From Providencia rustigianii DSM 4541 (GTDB taxonomy: Bacteria > Pseudomonadota > Gammaproteobacteria > Enterobacterales > Enterobacteriaceae): a stretch of 64,000 nucleotides of DNA. Position 1 is the first letter of the stretch, and each line of letters starts with the position of its first letter. Under the pieces are notes generated by a model. It ran no database searches and had not been told where the DNA came from. It saw only the letters and a list, made by a program, of their open reading frames with translations. The DNA lies in the NCBI RefSeq assembly GCF_000156395.1, contig NZ_GG703822.1, positions 1,018 through 65,017 on the forward strand. The letters run 5' to 3'. A program made the translations under genes and the position numbers. Shown here one piece after another: positions 24,455-33,940 of the stretch.

Positions 24455-25825
24455 ATGACTGTGCAAAGAAAAAGTGTCGTGATTTTAGCTGCCGGTAAAG
24501 GCACTAGGATGTATTCAGACTTACCGAAAGTTCTGCATTTACTGGCAGGTAAACCAATGGTTCAGCATGTGATTGATACTGCGAAATCAATCGGTGCATC
24601 GGATATTCATCTGGTATACGGACATGGCGGTGATTTACTGAAAGAAAAACTGGGCGAACAAAACTTAAACTGGGTTCTGCAAGCTGAGCAATTAGGTACT
24701 GGCCATGCAATGCAGCAAGCTGCACCTCACTTCCAAGATGATGAAGACATCATCATGCTGTATGGCGACGTTCCTTTAATATCCAAAGATACTTTGCAGC
24801 GTCTTATTGCAGTCAAACCTGAAGGCGGTATTGGATTACTGACGGTTATTTTAGATAACCCAACGGGTTATGGTCGTATTATCCGCGAAAATGGTGAAGT
24901 TGTTGGGATCATCGAACAAAAGGATGCGTCTGAAGAACAACGTAAAATCCAAGAAATCAATACTGGTATTATGGTCGCGAGCGGAAAAGATTTTAACCGC
25001 TGGTTAGCCCAATTGAACAATAACAATGCGCAAGGCGAATACTATATTACCGATATTATTGCTCTTGCACATAAAGAAGGTAACAAGATTGCCACTGTTC
25101 ACCCAAGCCATCTCAGTGAAATGGAAGGTGTTAATAACCGCCTGCAACTTGCTGCGTTAGAGCGTATCTATCAAAAAGAACAGGCTGAGAAGTTACTGCT
25201 GGCGGGAGTGATGCTCATTGATCCTGCACGTTTTGATATTCGTGGAACCTTAACTCATGGTCGTGATGTGGTGATTGACACTAACGTTATCATCGAAGGT
25301 AACGTGACATTGGGTAACAATGTCCACATCCAAACAGGCTGCGTGTTGAAAGACTGTGTGATTGGCGATAACTCAGTTATCAGCCCATATACCGTCATTG
25401 AAAATTCTGAATTATCGACAGAATGTACGGTTGGTCCTTTCACTCGTTTACGTCCAGGTGCTAAATTGGCGGCAAAATCCCACGTAGGTAACTTTGTGGA
25501 AATGAAAAATGCCTCATTAGGTTTAGGATCGAAAGCCGGTCATTTAAGTTATTTGGGTGATGCTCAAATCGGTGACAATGTAAATATTGGCGCTGGAACC
25601 ATTACATGTAACTACGATGGCGCGAATAAGTTTAAAACCGTTATTGGTAATGATGTGTTTGTAGGATCCGATACGCAGTTAGTCGCTCCAGTATGTGTGG
25701 CGAATGGTGCGACCATCGGGGCTGGTACCACGGTAACTCGAGATGTTCACGAGGGCGAGTTGGTAGTAAGCCGCGTAAAACAAACACACATTAAAAACTG
25801 GCAGCGTCCGGTAAAGAAAAAATAA
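24455..25825 (+). CDS. glmU: bifunctional N-acetylglucosamine-1-phosphate uridyltransferase / glucosamine-1-phosphate acetyltransferase
   Basis: A 456-residue enzyme making UDP-GlcNAc for peptidoglycan and LPS. The N-terminal half is the uridyltransferase ([15 protein letters not shown], then GTGHAMQQA). The C-terminal half is a left-handed beta helix of hexapeptide repeats carrying acetyltransferase activity ([20 protein letters not shown]). The ATG at 24455 is chosen because AGGA lies just upstream and the length then equals E. coli exactly; a TTG at 24437 would add six residues. Confidence 0.97.
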   Translation: MTVQRKSVVILAAGKGTRMYSDLPKVLHLLAGKPMVQHVIDTAKSIGASDIHLVYGHGGDLLKEKLGEQNLNWVLQAEQLGTGHAMQQAAPHFQDDEDIIMLYGDVPLISKDTLQRLIAVKPEGGIGLLTVILDNPTGYGRIIRENGEVVGIIEQKDASEEQRKIQEINTGIMVASGKDFNRWLAQLNNNNAQGEYYITDIIALAHKEGNKIATVHPSHLSEMEGVNNRLQLAALERIYQKEQAEKLLLAGVMLIDPARFDIRGTLTHGRDVVIDTNVIIEGNVTLGNNVHIQTGCVLKDCVIGDNSVISPYTVIENSELSTECTVGPFTRLRPGAKLAAKSHVGNFVEMKNASLGLGSKAGHLSYLGDAQIGDNVNIGAGTITCNYDGANKFKTVIGNDVFVGSDTQLVAPVCVANGATIGAGTTVTRDVHEGELVVSRVKQTHIKNWQRPVKKK

Positions 25826-25835
25826 GTAAAGATTG

Positions 25836-25859
25836 AGGAGAGATATGATTATCTCTCCT
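25836..25859 (+). other. hairpin in the glmU-glmS gap
   Basis: AGGAGAGATA pairs perfectly with TATCTCTCCT around a TGAT loop, 10 bp after the glmU stop. There is no T run, so it is probably an RNA-processing or stability structure rather than a terminator. In E. coli the glmUS message is cut near the glmU stop by RNase E. Confidence 0.6.
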
Positions 25860-26033
25860 ATGATAAGCAGTATAAGTATTTAGCAATGTGAGTCTGTCGT
25901 TTTTAATATAAAAAGAAAGATATTGATATAAAGTAGCAACAAAGCTACATATCAAAATAGAACAATAAAATATCCCCGTTTCTACAAGGCTGGGGAACAG
26001 TGAAAGCTGTATAACAATCAGGTTGCGACACAA

Positions 26034-26060
26034 AGAGGGGAAATCCCCTTTATTTAGGAA
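26034..26060 (+). promoter_or_regulatory. glmS translation-initiation region with adjacent hairpin
   Basis: A short inverted repeat (AGGGGA/TCCCCT, about 26036-26049) lies immediately before the AGGAA ribosome site (26056-26060) of glmS. In E. coli a leader structure hides the glmS ribosome site until the small RNA GlmZ pairs with it. Whether the same control exists here is inferred from the placement only. Confidence 0.45.
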
Positions 26061-26069
26061 TAACTTAAT

Positions 26070-27902
26070 ATGTGTGGAATTGTTGGTGCAGTCGCACAAC
26101 GTGATATCGCGGAAATTCTATTAGAAGGTCTTCGCCGTTTAGAATACCGTGGTTATGACTCTGCGGGTATGGCGGTTGTTGACCATGAAGGTCATCTTCA
26201 ACGCTTACGTGAAGTCGGTAAAGTACAAATGCTGGCGGAAGAAGCTGAAAAAAACCCAGTATCTGGCGGAACAGGGATTGCACATACTCGTTGGGCGACT
26301 CACGGTGTTCCGAGTGAGCGTAATGCTCACCCTCATACCTCTGGCTATATTGCCGTTGTCCATAACGGGATTATCGAAAACTATTTAGAGCTGAAAGAAG
26401 AGCTAAAACAGCTTGGCTATATTTTCAGTTCAGACACTGACACTGAAGTGATTGCTCACCTTGTTCATCATGAACAACAAAAAGGTGGTGAATTACTGGA
26501 TGTTGTTCAACGTGTTATTCCTCAATTACGCGGCGCCTACGGCACCGTTATTATGGATAGCCGTAATCCTGAATTATTAGTCGCAGCACGTTCTGGTAGC
26601 CCATTAGTTATCGGGTTAGGTGTTGGTGAAAATTTCTTAGCTTCCGACCAACTGGCTCTATTGCCAGTGACTCGCCGCTTTATCTACCTTGAAGAAGGGG
26701 ATATTGCTGAAGTCACTCGTCGCACTGTGCGTATTTTTGATAAGCAGGGTAATGCGGTTGAGCGCGAGCAAATTGAATCGAGTGTTCAGTACGATGCGGG
26801 TGATAAAGGCGCTTACCGCCATTACATGCAAAAAGAGATCTATGAACAACCGATGGCAATTAAAAACACGCTTGAAGGGCGTTTTAGCCAAGATAACGGT
26901 ATCGACCTCAGTGAGTTAGGTCCTAAAGCCAGTGAAATTTTGTCTCAAGTTGACCATATCCAAATTGTCGCTTGTGGGACATCCTTTAACGCGGGCATGG
27001 TTGCGCGTTACTGGTTTGAATCTTTAGCAGGTATCCCTTGCGACGTGGAAATTGCGTCTGAATATCGCTATCGTAAACCGGCTCACCGTAAAGGTAGTTT
27101 GATGATCACCATTTCCCAATCAGGGGAAACGGCAGATACTTTAGCGGCTTTACGCCTGTCTAAAGAGTTAGGTTACTTAACATCGTTGGCAATTTGTAAC
27201 GTGGGCGGCTCTTCATTAGTTCGCGAATCTGAATTTGCACTGATGACCAAAGCGGGTGCTGAAATTGGCGTTGCTTCGACGAAAGCGTTTACCACTCAAT
27301 TAACCGTTCTATTAATGCTGGTGGCATACATGGGACGTTTAAAAGGCGCTAAACCTGAACTGGAAGAAAGTATTGCTCATGCCCTGCATGCTCTACCTGC
27401 TCGCATTGAAAGCATGCTGTCACAGGATAAAGTGATCGAAGCTTTAGCAGAGGATTTCTCTGATAAAAACCACGCACTATTCTTAGGTCGCGGGGAACAA
27501 TTCCCGATCGCGGTCGAAGGTGCGTTAAAACTGAAAGAGATCTCTTATATCCATGCGGAAGCTTATGCGGCAGGTGAGTTAAAACACGGCCCATTAGCAC
27601 TGATTGATGCGGATATGCCAGTAATTATCATCGCACCGAACAACGAACTGTTAGAAAAATTAAAATCTAACATTGAAGAAGTTCGTGCTCGTGGCGGTTT
27701 GCTGTATGTGTTCGCTGACCAAGATGCTGGCTTTGTAGCAAGTGAAAATATGAAGATTATTTCTCTGCCACATGTGGAAGAGTTAATCGCGCCAATTTTC
27801 TATACGGTGCCACTGCAATTACTGTCTTACCATGTTGCTTTAATCAAAGGTACAGACGTCGATCAGCCACGTAACTTGGCAAAATCGGTGACGGTAGAGT
27901 AA
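26070..27902 (+). CDS. glmS: glutamine--fructose-6-phosphate aminotransferase (isomerising)
   Basis: A 610-residue enzyme that makes glucosamine 6-phosphate, the first step to UDP-GlcNAc. The N-terminal glutaminase domain begins MCGIVGA, with Cys2 as the nucleophile after Met removal. Two SIS sugar-isomerase domains follow (CGTSFNAG near 300, [13 protein letters not shown] near 350, [10 protein letters not shown] near 470), and the C-terminus ends in the usual AKSVTVE. It is downstream of glmU and ends at a strong hairpin. Confidence 0.97.
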   Translation: MCGIVGAVAQRDIAEILLEGLRRLEYRGYDSAGMAVVDHEGHLQRLREVGKVQMLAEEAEKNPVSGGTGIAHTRWATHGVPSERNAHPHTSGYIAVVHNGIIENYLELKEELKQLGYIFSSDTDTEVIAHLVHHEQQKGGELLDVVQRVIPQLRGAYGTVIMDSRNPELLVAARSGSPLVIGLGVGENFLASDQLALLPVTRRFIYLEEGDIAEVTRRTVRIFDKQGNAVEREQIESSVQYDAGDKGAYRHYMQKEIYEQPMAIKNTLEGRFSQDNGIDLSELGPKASEILSQVDHIQIVACGTSFNAGMVARYWFESLAGIPCDVEIASEYRYRKPAHRKGSLMITISQSGETADTLAALRLSKELGYLTSLAICNVGGSSLVRESEFALMTKAGAEIGVASTKAFTTQLTVLLMLVAYMGRLKGAKPELEESIAHALHALPARIESMLSQDKVIEALAEDFSDKNHALFLGRGEQFPIAVEGALKLKEISYIHAEAYAAGELKHGPLALIDADMPVIIIAPNNELLEKLKSNIEEVRARGGLLYVFADQDAGFVASENMKIISLPHVEELIAPIFYTVPLQLLSYHVALIKGTDVDQPRNLAKSVTVE

Positions 27903-27934
27903 TCGCACGCTGATATAAAAAGTTAAATATATAG

Positions 27935-27967
27935 CCGATATAACCTAATCAGTTATATCGGTTTTTT
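27935..27967 (+). terminator. rho-independent terminator of glmS
   Basis: CCGATATAAC (27935-27944) pairs with GTTATATCGG (27952-27961), followed by TTTTTT. It marks the end of the conserved oriC-glm block; in E. coli the pst-phoU operon follows, but not here. Confidence 0.9.
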
Positions 27968-28155
27968 ATTGCTTTTCCCACCTAAAATAGGGCTAATAAG
28001 CCACAAAAAATATCAGGTTAATTGATAAAAATCTGACGATATTTAATTAATTACGTATTTATATATTCCCTACCAATTTTTAGTGCTCCTTAAATTGTTT
28101 GGTGTAGTATTAAGCAATAAATTTGACCGCTAAAAATTATAATAGGGCGAAGTAG

Positions 28156-29451
28156 ATGGCAGAATTTGAATGGCTCAGTGCAGTTGTCATCGCAATCACA
28201 ATAGGGTTTTGGGCGACAGGCAAATTGCCTGAGTATTTAGTCGCATTGCTGTTTTTTGCAGCTGCTGCATGTTTACATCTGGCACCTACCAACATTCTGT
28301 TTTCGGGATTCACCTCAGAAGCCTTTTGGCTTGTTCTTAGTGGGTTTATTCTGGGATTTGCCATCAATAAAGTGGGGTTGGCAGAGCGTATTGCCCAACA
28401 TATCTCAGGGCGTTTCACCAGTTCATGGTTAAAATTGATTATTGGCGTGGTCATTCTGGCGTATGGATTAGCCTTTATTATGCCGTCAAATATGGGGCGA
28501 ATTGCGCTACTAATGCCGATCGTGATGGCGATTGCGGACAAAGTGGGGTTAGTCAGTGGTAGCCGAGGGCGAATTGGTTTAGCGTTGGCGGTGGGGTTTG
28601 GCACTTTCCAACTTTCTGCCACGGTTTTACCAGCAAACGTTCCCAATTTAGTGATGGCTGGCGCCATAGAAACCACTTACGGCATCAAATTATCCTATCT
28701 AAATTACTTATTTCTCCATATGCCGATTTTGGGGCTGCTAAAAGGGGCGCTGGTGGTTTTGTGCATCTACTTCCTTTTTCCAGCAAAATTACAGCCTATT
28801 GGTGAGCAGAAAAGCTTACCGCCAATGACCCGTAATGAGAAAAAACTCGGTATTGTATTGGCGATAACCTTACTTTTTTGGATTACAGATACCACGCATG
28901 GAATATCGCCCGCTTGGGTTGGGCTGGTGGCTGCGTGTTTCTGTTTATTGCCGAAAGTGGGCTTCGTCACAAACGATGAATTTGTAAAAGCGGTCAATAT
29001 CCGCACCTGTATTTATGTGGCGGGGATCTTAAGCCTTGCTACGTTGGTTAGTTACTCAAATGTAGGCATGGTGGTAGGCACTTACTTGCAGAAAATGTTG
29101 CCATTAGACCCGAATAGCCCATTTATGGATTTCGGTAGCCTAGTTGGGTTAACCAGCGGATTAAACTTTGTGGTCACAGCTAACGGCGTTCCTGCATTGT
29201 ATACACCATTAGCCGAATCGCTTTCTACGGCGACGGGCTTACCGTTAATTGCCGTTTTAATGATCCAAGTGATTGGCTACTCAACACCGCTGCTGCCTTA
29301 TCAAGCTTCACCGATTATCGTCGCGATGGGAATGGGAAGAGTGCCGCTAATGGATGGGATCCGCCTATGCCTCATTCTGTTTATTTTGACCTTTGTTTTA
29401 CTTGTTCCCCTCGATTATTTTTGGTTTAAATTACTGGGTGTGATCCCTTAG
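28156..29451 (+). CDS. DASS/SLC13-family anion (dicarboxylate-type) transporter
   Basis: A 431-residue integral membrane protein of the divalent anion:sodium symporter fold, with about 11 hydrophobic segments. Two equivalent re-entrant regions carry the Ser-Asn type motifs expected in this family (MPSNMGRIALLMP near residue 117 and LTSGLNFVVTANGVPALYTP near 332). Likely substrates are dicarboxylates or similar anions, but this cannot be read from sequence. It is a single gene between the glmS terminator and its own terminator. Confidence 0.75.
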   Translation: MAEFEWLSAVVIAITIGFWATGKLPEYLVALLFFAAAACLHLAPTNILFSGFTSEAFWLVLSGFILGFAINKVGLAERIAQHISGRFTSSWLKLIIGVVILAYGLAFIMPSNMGRIALLMPIVMAIADKVGLVSGSRGRIGLALAVGFGTFQLSATVLPANVPNLVMAGAIETTYGIKLSYLNYLFLHMPILGLLKGALVVLCIYFLFPAKLQPIGEQKSLPPMTRNEKKLGIVLAITLLFWITDTTHGISPAWVGLVAACFCLLPKVGFVTNDEFVKAVNIRTCIYVAGILSLATLVSYSNVGMVVGTYLQKMLPLDPNSPFMDFGSLVGLTSGLNFVVTANGVPALYTPLAESLSTATGLPLIAVLMIQVIGYSTPLLPYQASPIIVAMGMGRVPLMDGIRLCLILFILTFVLLVPLDYFWFKLLGVIP

Positions 29452-29453
29452 TG

Positions 29454-29490
29454 AAAAAAGGTCGGCATTGTAAAAAATGCTGACCTTTTT
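29454..29490 (+). terminator. terminator of the DASS transporter gene
   Basis: AAAAAAGGTCGGCATT pairs with AATGCTGACCTTTTT (one G-T wobble), making a bidirectional-looking hairpin that could also end the convergent anti-sigma transcript. Confidence 0.85.
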
Positions 29491-29508
29491 CAATGAAGCA
29501 TGGCGGTA

Positions 29509-30231
29509 TTAAGTGGAACTTAGTAACTCAATACATGCTCCTTTAAATAAGAGCGTGCTGTTTGGTTCACTATTTTCGGTGATCAAAAGCTCGCTACTAT
29601 TTTTGATCATTTTCCATTCAGTTGGGGTGAGTAAGCGAGTGGACTGCAATTCATCAAAACGTCCCAGTAGTGAAATTTCTCCTGTTACCTTATTCTTAGC
29701 CCAAATCATCGCATTTCCCATATGACCTTCCGGTAACGGATATTGGCTGTTCCATTCCAACTGAAGGCGTGATTTTCCGGGTTTATCCCCTTTGTATGCC
29801 ATCAGTACAAAATGGTCATTTCTCTCTTGAGATGACATGGTGGCGATATAGCTCGGCGTAGCAACTTGAGGGGTTGGTTGCAGTAACATCACGCTGGAAA
29901 AAACGAACAAAAAGAGAGAACACACCCATGGGATGAGTGACCATTTGTATCGCCAAACACGGTGATAAAACGGTATTTTTTCTTTTTTACTGATCACCGA
30001 TTTGATATCTTTCCATACCCATGCTGGTGGCTTATCTACTGCCATTGGTTCTAGCCTATAAAGGTATGCATGCCACTGTGTGACTAATTCAGTCCAAGAG
30101 GTATCGCTAGCCATCAAGGATTCTAAGCGCTTTCTGGCGTTGGTTGATAATGTGCCGAGCACATACTGGCTCACCAAATGTTCGCGTATGGCTGGGTTGC
30201 TATAACGAAGCGGTGTTAGGCGCTTATGCAT
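29509..30231 (-). CDS. membrane-bound anti-sigma factor (RskA-like)
   Basis: A 240-residue protein with a short cytoplasmic N-terminal helical domain (VSQYVLGTLSTNARKRLESLM, the type that holds ECF sigma factors), one transmembrane segment near residues 95-115 (SLIPWVCSLFLFVFSSVMLL) and a periplasmic C-terminal domain similar to the RskA C-terminus. The ATG at 30231 is chosen because AAGGAG lies 8-9 nt upstream; a longer frame to 30264 has no ribosome site. It overlaps the sigma gene by 16 bp, so the two are translationally coupled. Confidence 0.8.
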   Translation of the reverse strand: MHKRLTPLRYSNPAIREHLVSQYVLGTLSTNARKRLESLMASDTSWTELVTQWHAYLYRLEPMAVDKPPAWVWKDIKSVISKKEKIPFYHRVWRYKWSLIPWVCSLFLFVFSSVMLLQPTPQVATPSYIATMSSQERNDHFVLMAYKGDKPGKSRLQLEWNSQYPLPEGHMGNAMIWAKNKVTGEISLLGRFDELQSTRLLTPTEWKMIKNSSELLITENSEPNSTLLFKGACIELLSST

Positions 30232-30746
30232 TGTTTTAGCTCCTTTAAGCCTCGTCGTATCCATGATTTGATAGTGCCAAGAGGATGAGCAAGGCGCTTC
30301 ACGATTTCTTCATGAGAATAACCATGAATATAAGCAAGCTTTATGGCTTGCTGTTTTTCGGTTGTGAGCGCGAGAAAACAGCGGTCAAGCTGCTGTGAAG
30401 CTTCAGTAACAGGATCATCAATAGCAATTTCTAAAGAGAGATCTATATCTTCAAACTTCGGCATTCGCCCCTGTTTTCTAACATGATCTATCGCTAAATT
30501 ACGCATTAACTGACAGCACCATGCCCAAGGCGATATCACATAATGGCTCGATGCAGAGAACCAGATCTTGAGATATCCTTCATGCAGGAGATCCGCCGCG
30601 ATGTCTCGATCGGCGACGATATTGACCAACAGCCCATATAACTTACGATTTGTTAGGCTATAAAATCGCTCAAAAGCGTGCTGATCTCCCAGTTTTATCT
30701 GCGAAAATAATGTTTCTAGCTCATTGCTTTCTGCGCTCACGTTCAC
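30216..30746 (-). CDS. ECF-subfamily RNA polymerase sigma factor
   Basis: A 176-residue sigma factor with only regions 2 and 4. Region 2 includes LVNIVADRDIAADLLHEGYLKIW and the -10 recognition part CCQLMRNLAIDHVRK. Region 4 includes LTTEKQQAIKLAYIHGYSHEEI and GTIKSWIRRGLKEL. It lies 9 bp after the secreted-protein gene and overlaps its anti-sigma partner. E. coli K-12 has no counterpart that I recall, so this is an accessory regulon. Confidence 0.88.
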   Translation of the reverse strand: MNVSAESNELETLFSQIKLGDQHAFERFYSLTNRKLYGLLVNIVADRDIAADLLHEGYLKIWFSASSHYVISPWAWCCQLMRNLAIDHVRKQGRMPKFEDIDLSLEIAIDDPVTEASQQLDRCFLALTTEKQQAIKLAYIHGYSHEEIVKRLAHPLGTIKSWIRRGLKELKQCISA

Positions 30747-30755
30747 CTCATAACG

Positions 30756-31442
30756 TTATGGCAAAACAACCAAGTTCCAAGCATTTGCCACTTTATCGCC
30801 TGTGATATCGCCCGGTTTCTTATCGTTTATCCATGTATACAATGGCTTGCCTTGGTAAGCCCATTGATAGGTACCATCTTGGCGAGAGACAACGCTAAAT
30901 GGAGCACTGGCTACATCACCTTGTTGTGCCGCTAATGGTGGCCACTTAATCGCGCAATCACCATTACATGATGATAGTCCATCACTGTCTTTAGTGAAGG
31001 TGTAGAGAGACATCTTCGCTTTATTGGTTAAAACCTTACCGTTATTGGTGCTATATACATTGACGGGTATGCTGTCTGCTCGAGAAATTGACCAAATATT
31101 TTTAACGCCTGCACCGGTAATATCACCGGGTTTTTTATCTTTACTCCACAAATAGAGAGGTTGGTGGTTCATTGCCCACTGCATTTTTCCATCTTTACGT
31201 TGGATTTTATTTAAACCGGGCAGGGATGACGTTTCATCGTTTACTAATAATGGTGGCCAGAGTTTGGCGCAATCATCATAGCAAACGGATTGATCAGGTT
31301 TATCATTATCAAAGTAATAGAGCGTCATACCTTGGTTATTGGTATAAACCTGACCTAGTGTGGTTTGCTGAGTTGAAATATCGGAGGCTGTTGCTGAAAA
31401 GGCAAACAGGCTTAACAGAGTGGCTGCGATGCGAATGTTCAT
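30756..31442 (-). CDS. secreted protein with two PF03640-type repeats
   Basis: A 228-residue protein with an N-terminal Sec signal (cleavage near ATA-SDI, residue 20) and two tandem copies of the secreted repeat once called lipoprotein_15. Each copy has LY-F, a Cys pair (C54/C58 and C159/C163, pattern CXXXC), WPPL, Q-A and PLY-W-KDKKPGDITG. No lipobox Cys is seen, so it should be soluble in the periplasm. It is the first gene of the sigma/anti-sigma operon. Function is unknown; the paired Cys suggest redox or metal sensing. Confidence 0.8.
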   Translation of the reverse strand: MNIRIAATLLSLFAFSATASDISTQQTTLGQVYTNNQGMTLYYFDNDKPDQSVCYDDCAKLWPPLLVNDETSSLPGLNKIQRKDGKMQWAMNHQPLYLWSKDKKPGDITGAGVKNIWSISRADSIPVNVYSTNNGKVLTNKAKMSLYTFTKDSDGLSSCNGDCAIKWPPLAAQQGDVASAPFSVVSRQDGTYQWAYQGKPLYTWINDKKPGDITGDKVANAWNLVVLP

Positions 31443-31541
31443 TATTATTTCCTTGTTGTATGGGTATCAATAAGAGAGACGACAAGGAAATGAATTTGGA
31501 TGCAGGGAATTGAAAATATTTTTTAGGGCATTTTTTGATAG

Positions 31542-31572
31542 AAAAAGACCTGATAATGTTGATTATCAGGTC
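31542..31572 (-). terminator. terminator of ulaG
   Basis: GACCTGATAAT pairs perfectly with ATTATCAGGTC around a 4-nt loop. On the minus strand it is followed by TTTTTC, 30 bp after the ulaG stop. Confidence 0.88.
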
Positions 31573-31603
31573 GAAAAAGCGCAATGAAACGATGCAAAAA
31601 ATC

Positions 31604-32710
<1,107 letters not shown>

Positions 32711-32787
32711 TTAGCGCCTTATTTATAGAAATAAGGCGAAATACAGAATAAATTTGTTAATTCATTGAATTAGATAATTAAATCTAA

Positions 32788-33537
32788 TTATACGAGAATG
32801 ACGTGAGTGCCTTGTGCTTCGATGGCTTGGATAATTTTAGGGTCGGCGTTTTTACCTGTGATCAGATAGTCAATTTTATTGGTGGGGCAAAATAACATAC
32901 CTGTTCGGTTTCCCACTTTAGAGCTATCCACGACGACAACTAATTTATCTATGCGATCTAACATTTGTTGTTCAGCGACCGCAGTCAGCATATCTGTTTT
33001 GTATAGCCCAGTTTCCGTGAGCCCTTTTCCTGACGTAAACATCCAGTTTCCGGCATACCCCATTAATGTACTAAGCGCTGGGTTCAAGAAAATACCTTGT
33101 GTGCGATTATATTGCCCACCAATGAGCACCACATCTTCATGTTCTTCTTCAATTAAATAACTGGCTAGCGGGAAATAGTTCGTCACTATTTGTACACCTT
33201 TGCCACACAGTTGTTGCCCAAGAAGAAAGGCGGTTGAACCACAGTTGACGACAACGCTATCTCCCGGCTGACAAAGCTCAGCTGCTTTGACGGCAATCTG
33301 TGATTTTTCTTCATAATGGTCAGTGCTATTCAATGGTGACCATTTATTTCTTTTTTCTTCAATGCGCTCTGCGCCATTACGTATTTTTTTTAGTTTTCCT
33401 TGCTCATCGAGTTTTGCGATATCTCGACGTGCTGTTGCTGGGGAAATATTAAAATGGTCAGTAATAAAAGATACGTTAATGATTTGATTTTTTTTCAGTA
33501 AAGACAAAATTTCATAATGTCTTTGTGTCTCATTCAT
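32788..33537 (-). CDS. ulaR: ascorbate utilisation repressor UlaR (DeoR family)
   Basis: A 249-residue DeoR-family repressor with an N-terminal helix-turn-helix (QIINVSFITDHFNISPATARRDIAKL) and a C-terminal sugar-phosphate sensor domain (SVVVNCGSTAFLLGQQL, DKLVVVVDSSKVGNRTG). It is close to E. coli UlaR, which responds to L-ascorbate 6-phosphate. It is divergent from ulaAB, and a tandem-repeat operator candidate lies between them. Confidence 0.95.
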   Translation of the reverse strand: MNETQRHYEILSLLKKNQIINVSFITDHFNISPATARRDIAKLDEQGKLKKIRNGAERIEEKRNKWSPLNSTDHYEEKSQIAVKAAELCQPGDSVVVNCGSTAFLLGQQLCGKGVQIVTNYFPLASYLIEEEHEDVVLIGGQYNRTQGIFLNPALSTLMGYAGNWMFTSGKGLTETGLYKTDMLTAVAEQQMLDRIDKLVVVVDSSKVGNRTGMLFCPTNKIDYLITGKNADPKIIQAIEAQGTHVILV

Positions 33538-33580
33538 GTCTAGCGCCTTATTTCTGTATAATCATTTTCAGTATTTAGCG

Positions 33581-33630
33581 ATGACAAGTTATGATTCAAA
33601 ATGATTGAATTTGATTCTATATGATCATTG
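33581..33630. promoter_or_regulatory. candidate UlaR operator: five phased 10-bp direct repeats
   Basis: Five consecutive 10-bp blocks each begin with a(t)TGA: ATGACAAGTT, ATGATTCAAA, ATGATTGAAT, TTGATTCTAT, ATGATCATTG. The last four share TGAT. The exact 10-bp phase puts all on the same helix face, as expected for DeoR-family oligomers. Assignment to UlaR rests on position and family habit. Confidence 0.6.
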
Positions 33631-33713
33631 TGAAAATTGTCAACTAGCTAAATTTAAAAATTACCATGCTAAATAAAATAAATAACTTATTGTAAAATAT
33701 CATTTTTACTATA

Positions 33714-33736
33714 TTTGTTGTGATCAGCACAACAAA
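33714..33736. promoter_or_regulatory. inverted repeat with CRP-like half site upstream of ulaAB
   Basis: TTTGTTGTG and CACAACAAA are perfect 9-bp arms around ATCAG. One side reads TGTGATCA, a good CRP half site, but the spacing of the other half does not fit TGTGA-N6-TCACA, so either a weak CRP site or a different regulator is possible. Confidence 0.45.
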
Positions 33737-33940
33737 AGTATGGTTTTTTACTGGTCAAAAAGTAGCAATTAAAATAATCATAAGTGAGCATTTGGTGATT
33801 GCTTGTGATTCCTGTGTGCATTTTAGTGATTAAATTGATGAGCAGTTTGATTATAGCGTGAGAATGCTTGTATGGGATCAGGGTAATGTATTTTTAAATT
33901 AGATAATAATTCAAACTAAATTTGGTTTAGGGGTAAAAAT

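Larger units (their letters stand above)
33538..33940. other. ulaR-ulaAB divergent regulatory region
   Basis: A 403-bp A/T-rich gap. It contains a phased direct-repeat array next to ulaR and a 9-bp-arm inverted repeat nearer ulaAB. No coding sequence is seen. Confidence 0.8.

Noticed and set aside
28137-28676. A 179-codon minus-strand frame opposite the DASS transporter
   Set aside because: Composition (Pro, Asn, Ala and Ile rich) is that of the complement of a membrane protein gene; no motif or ribosome site.
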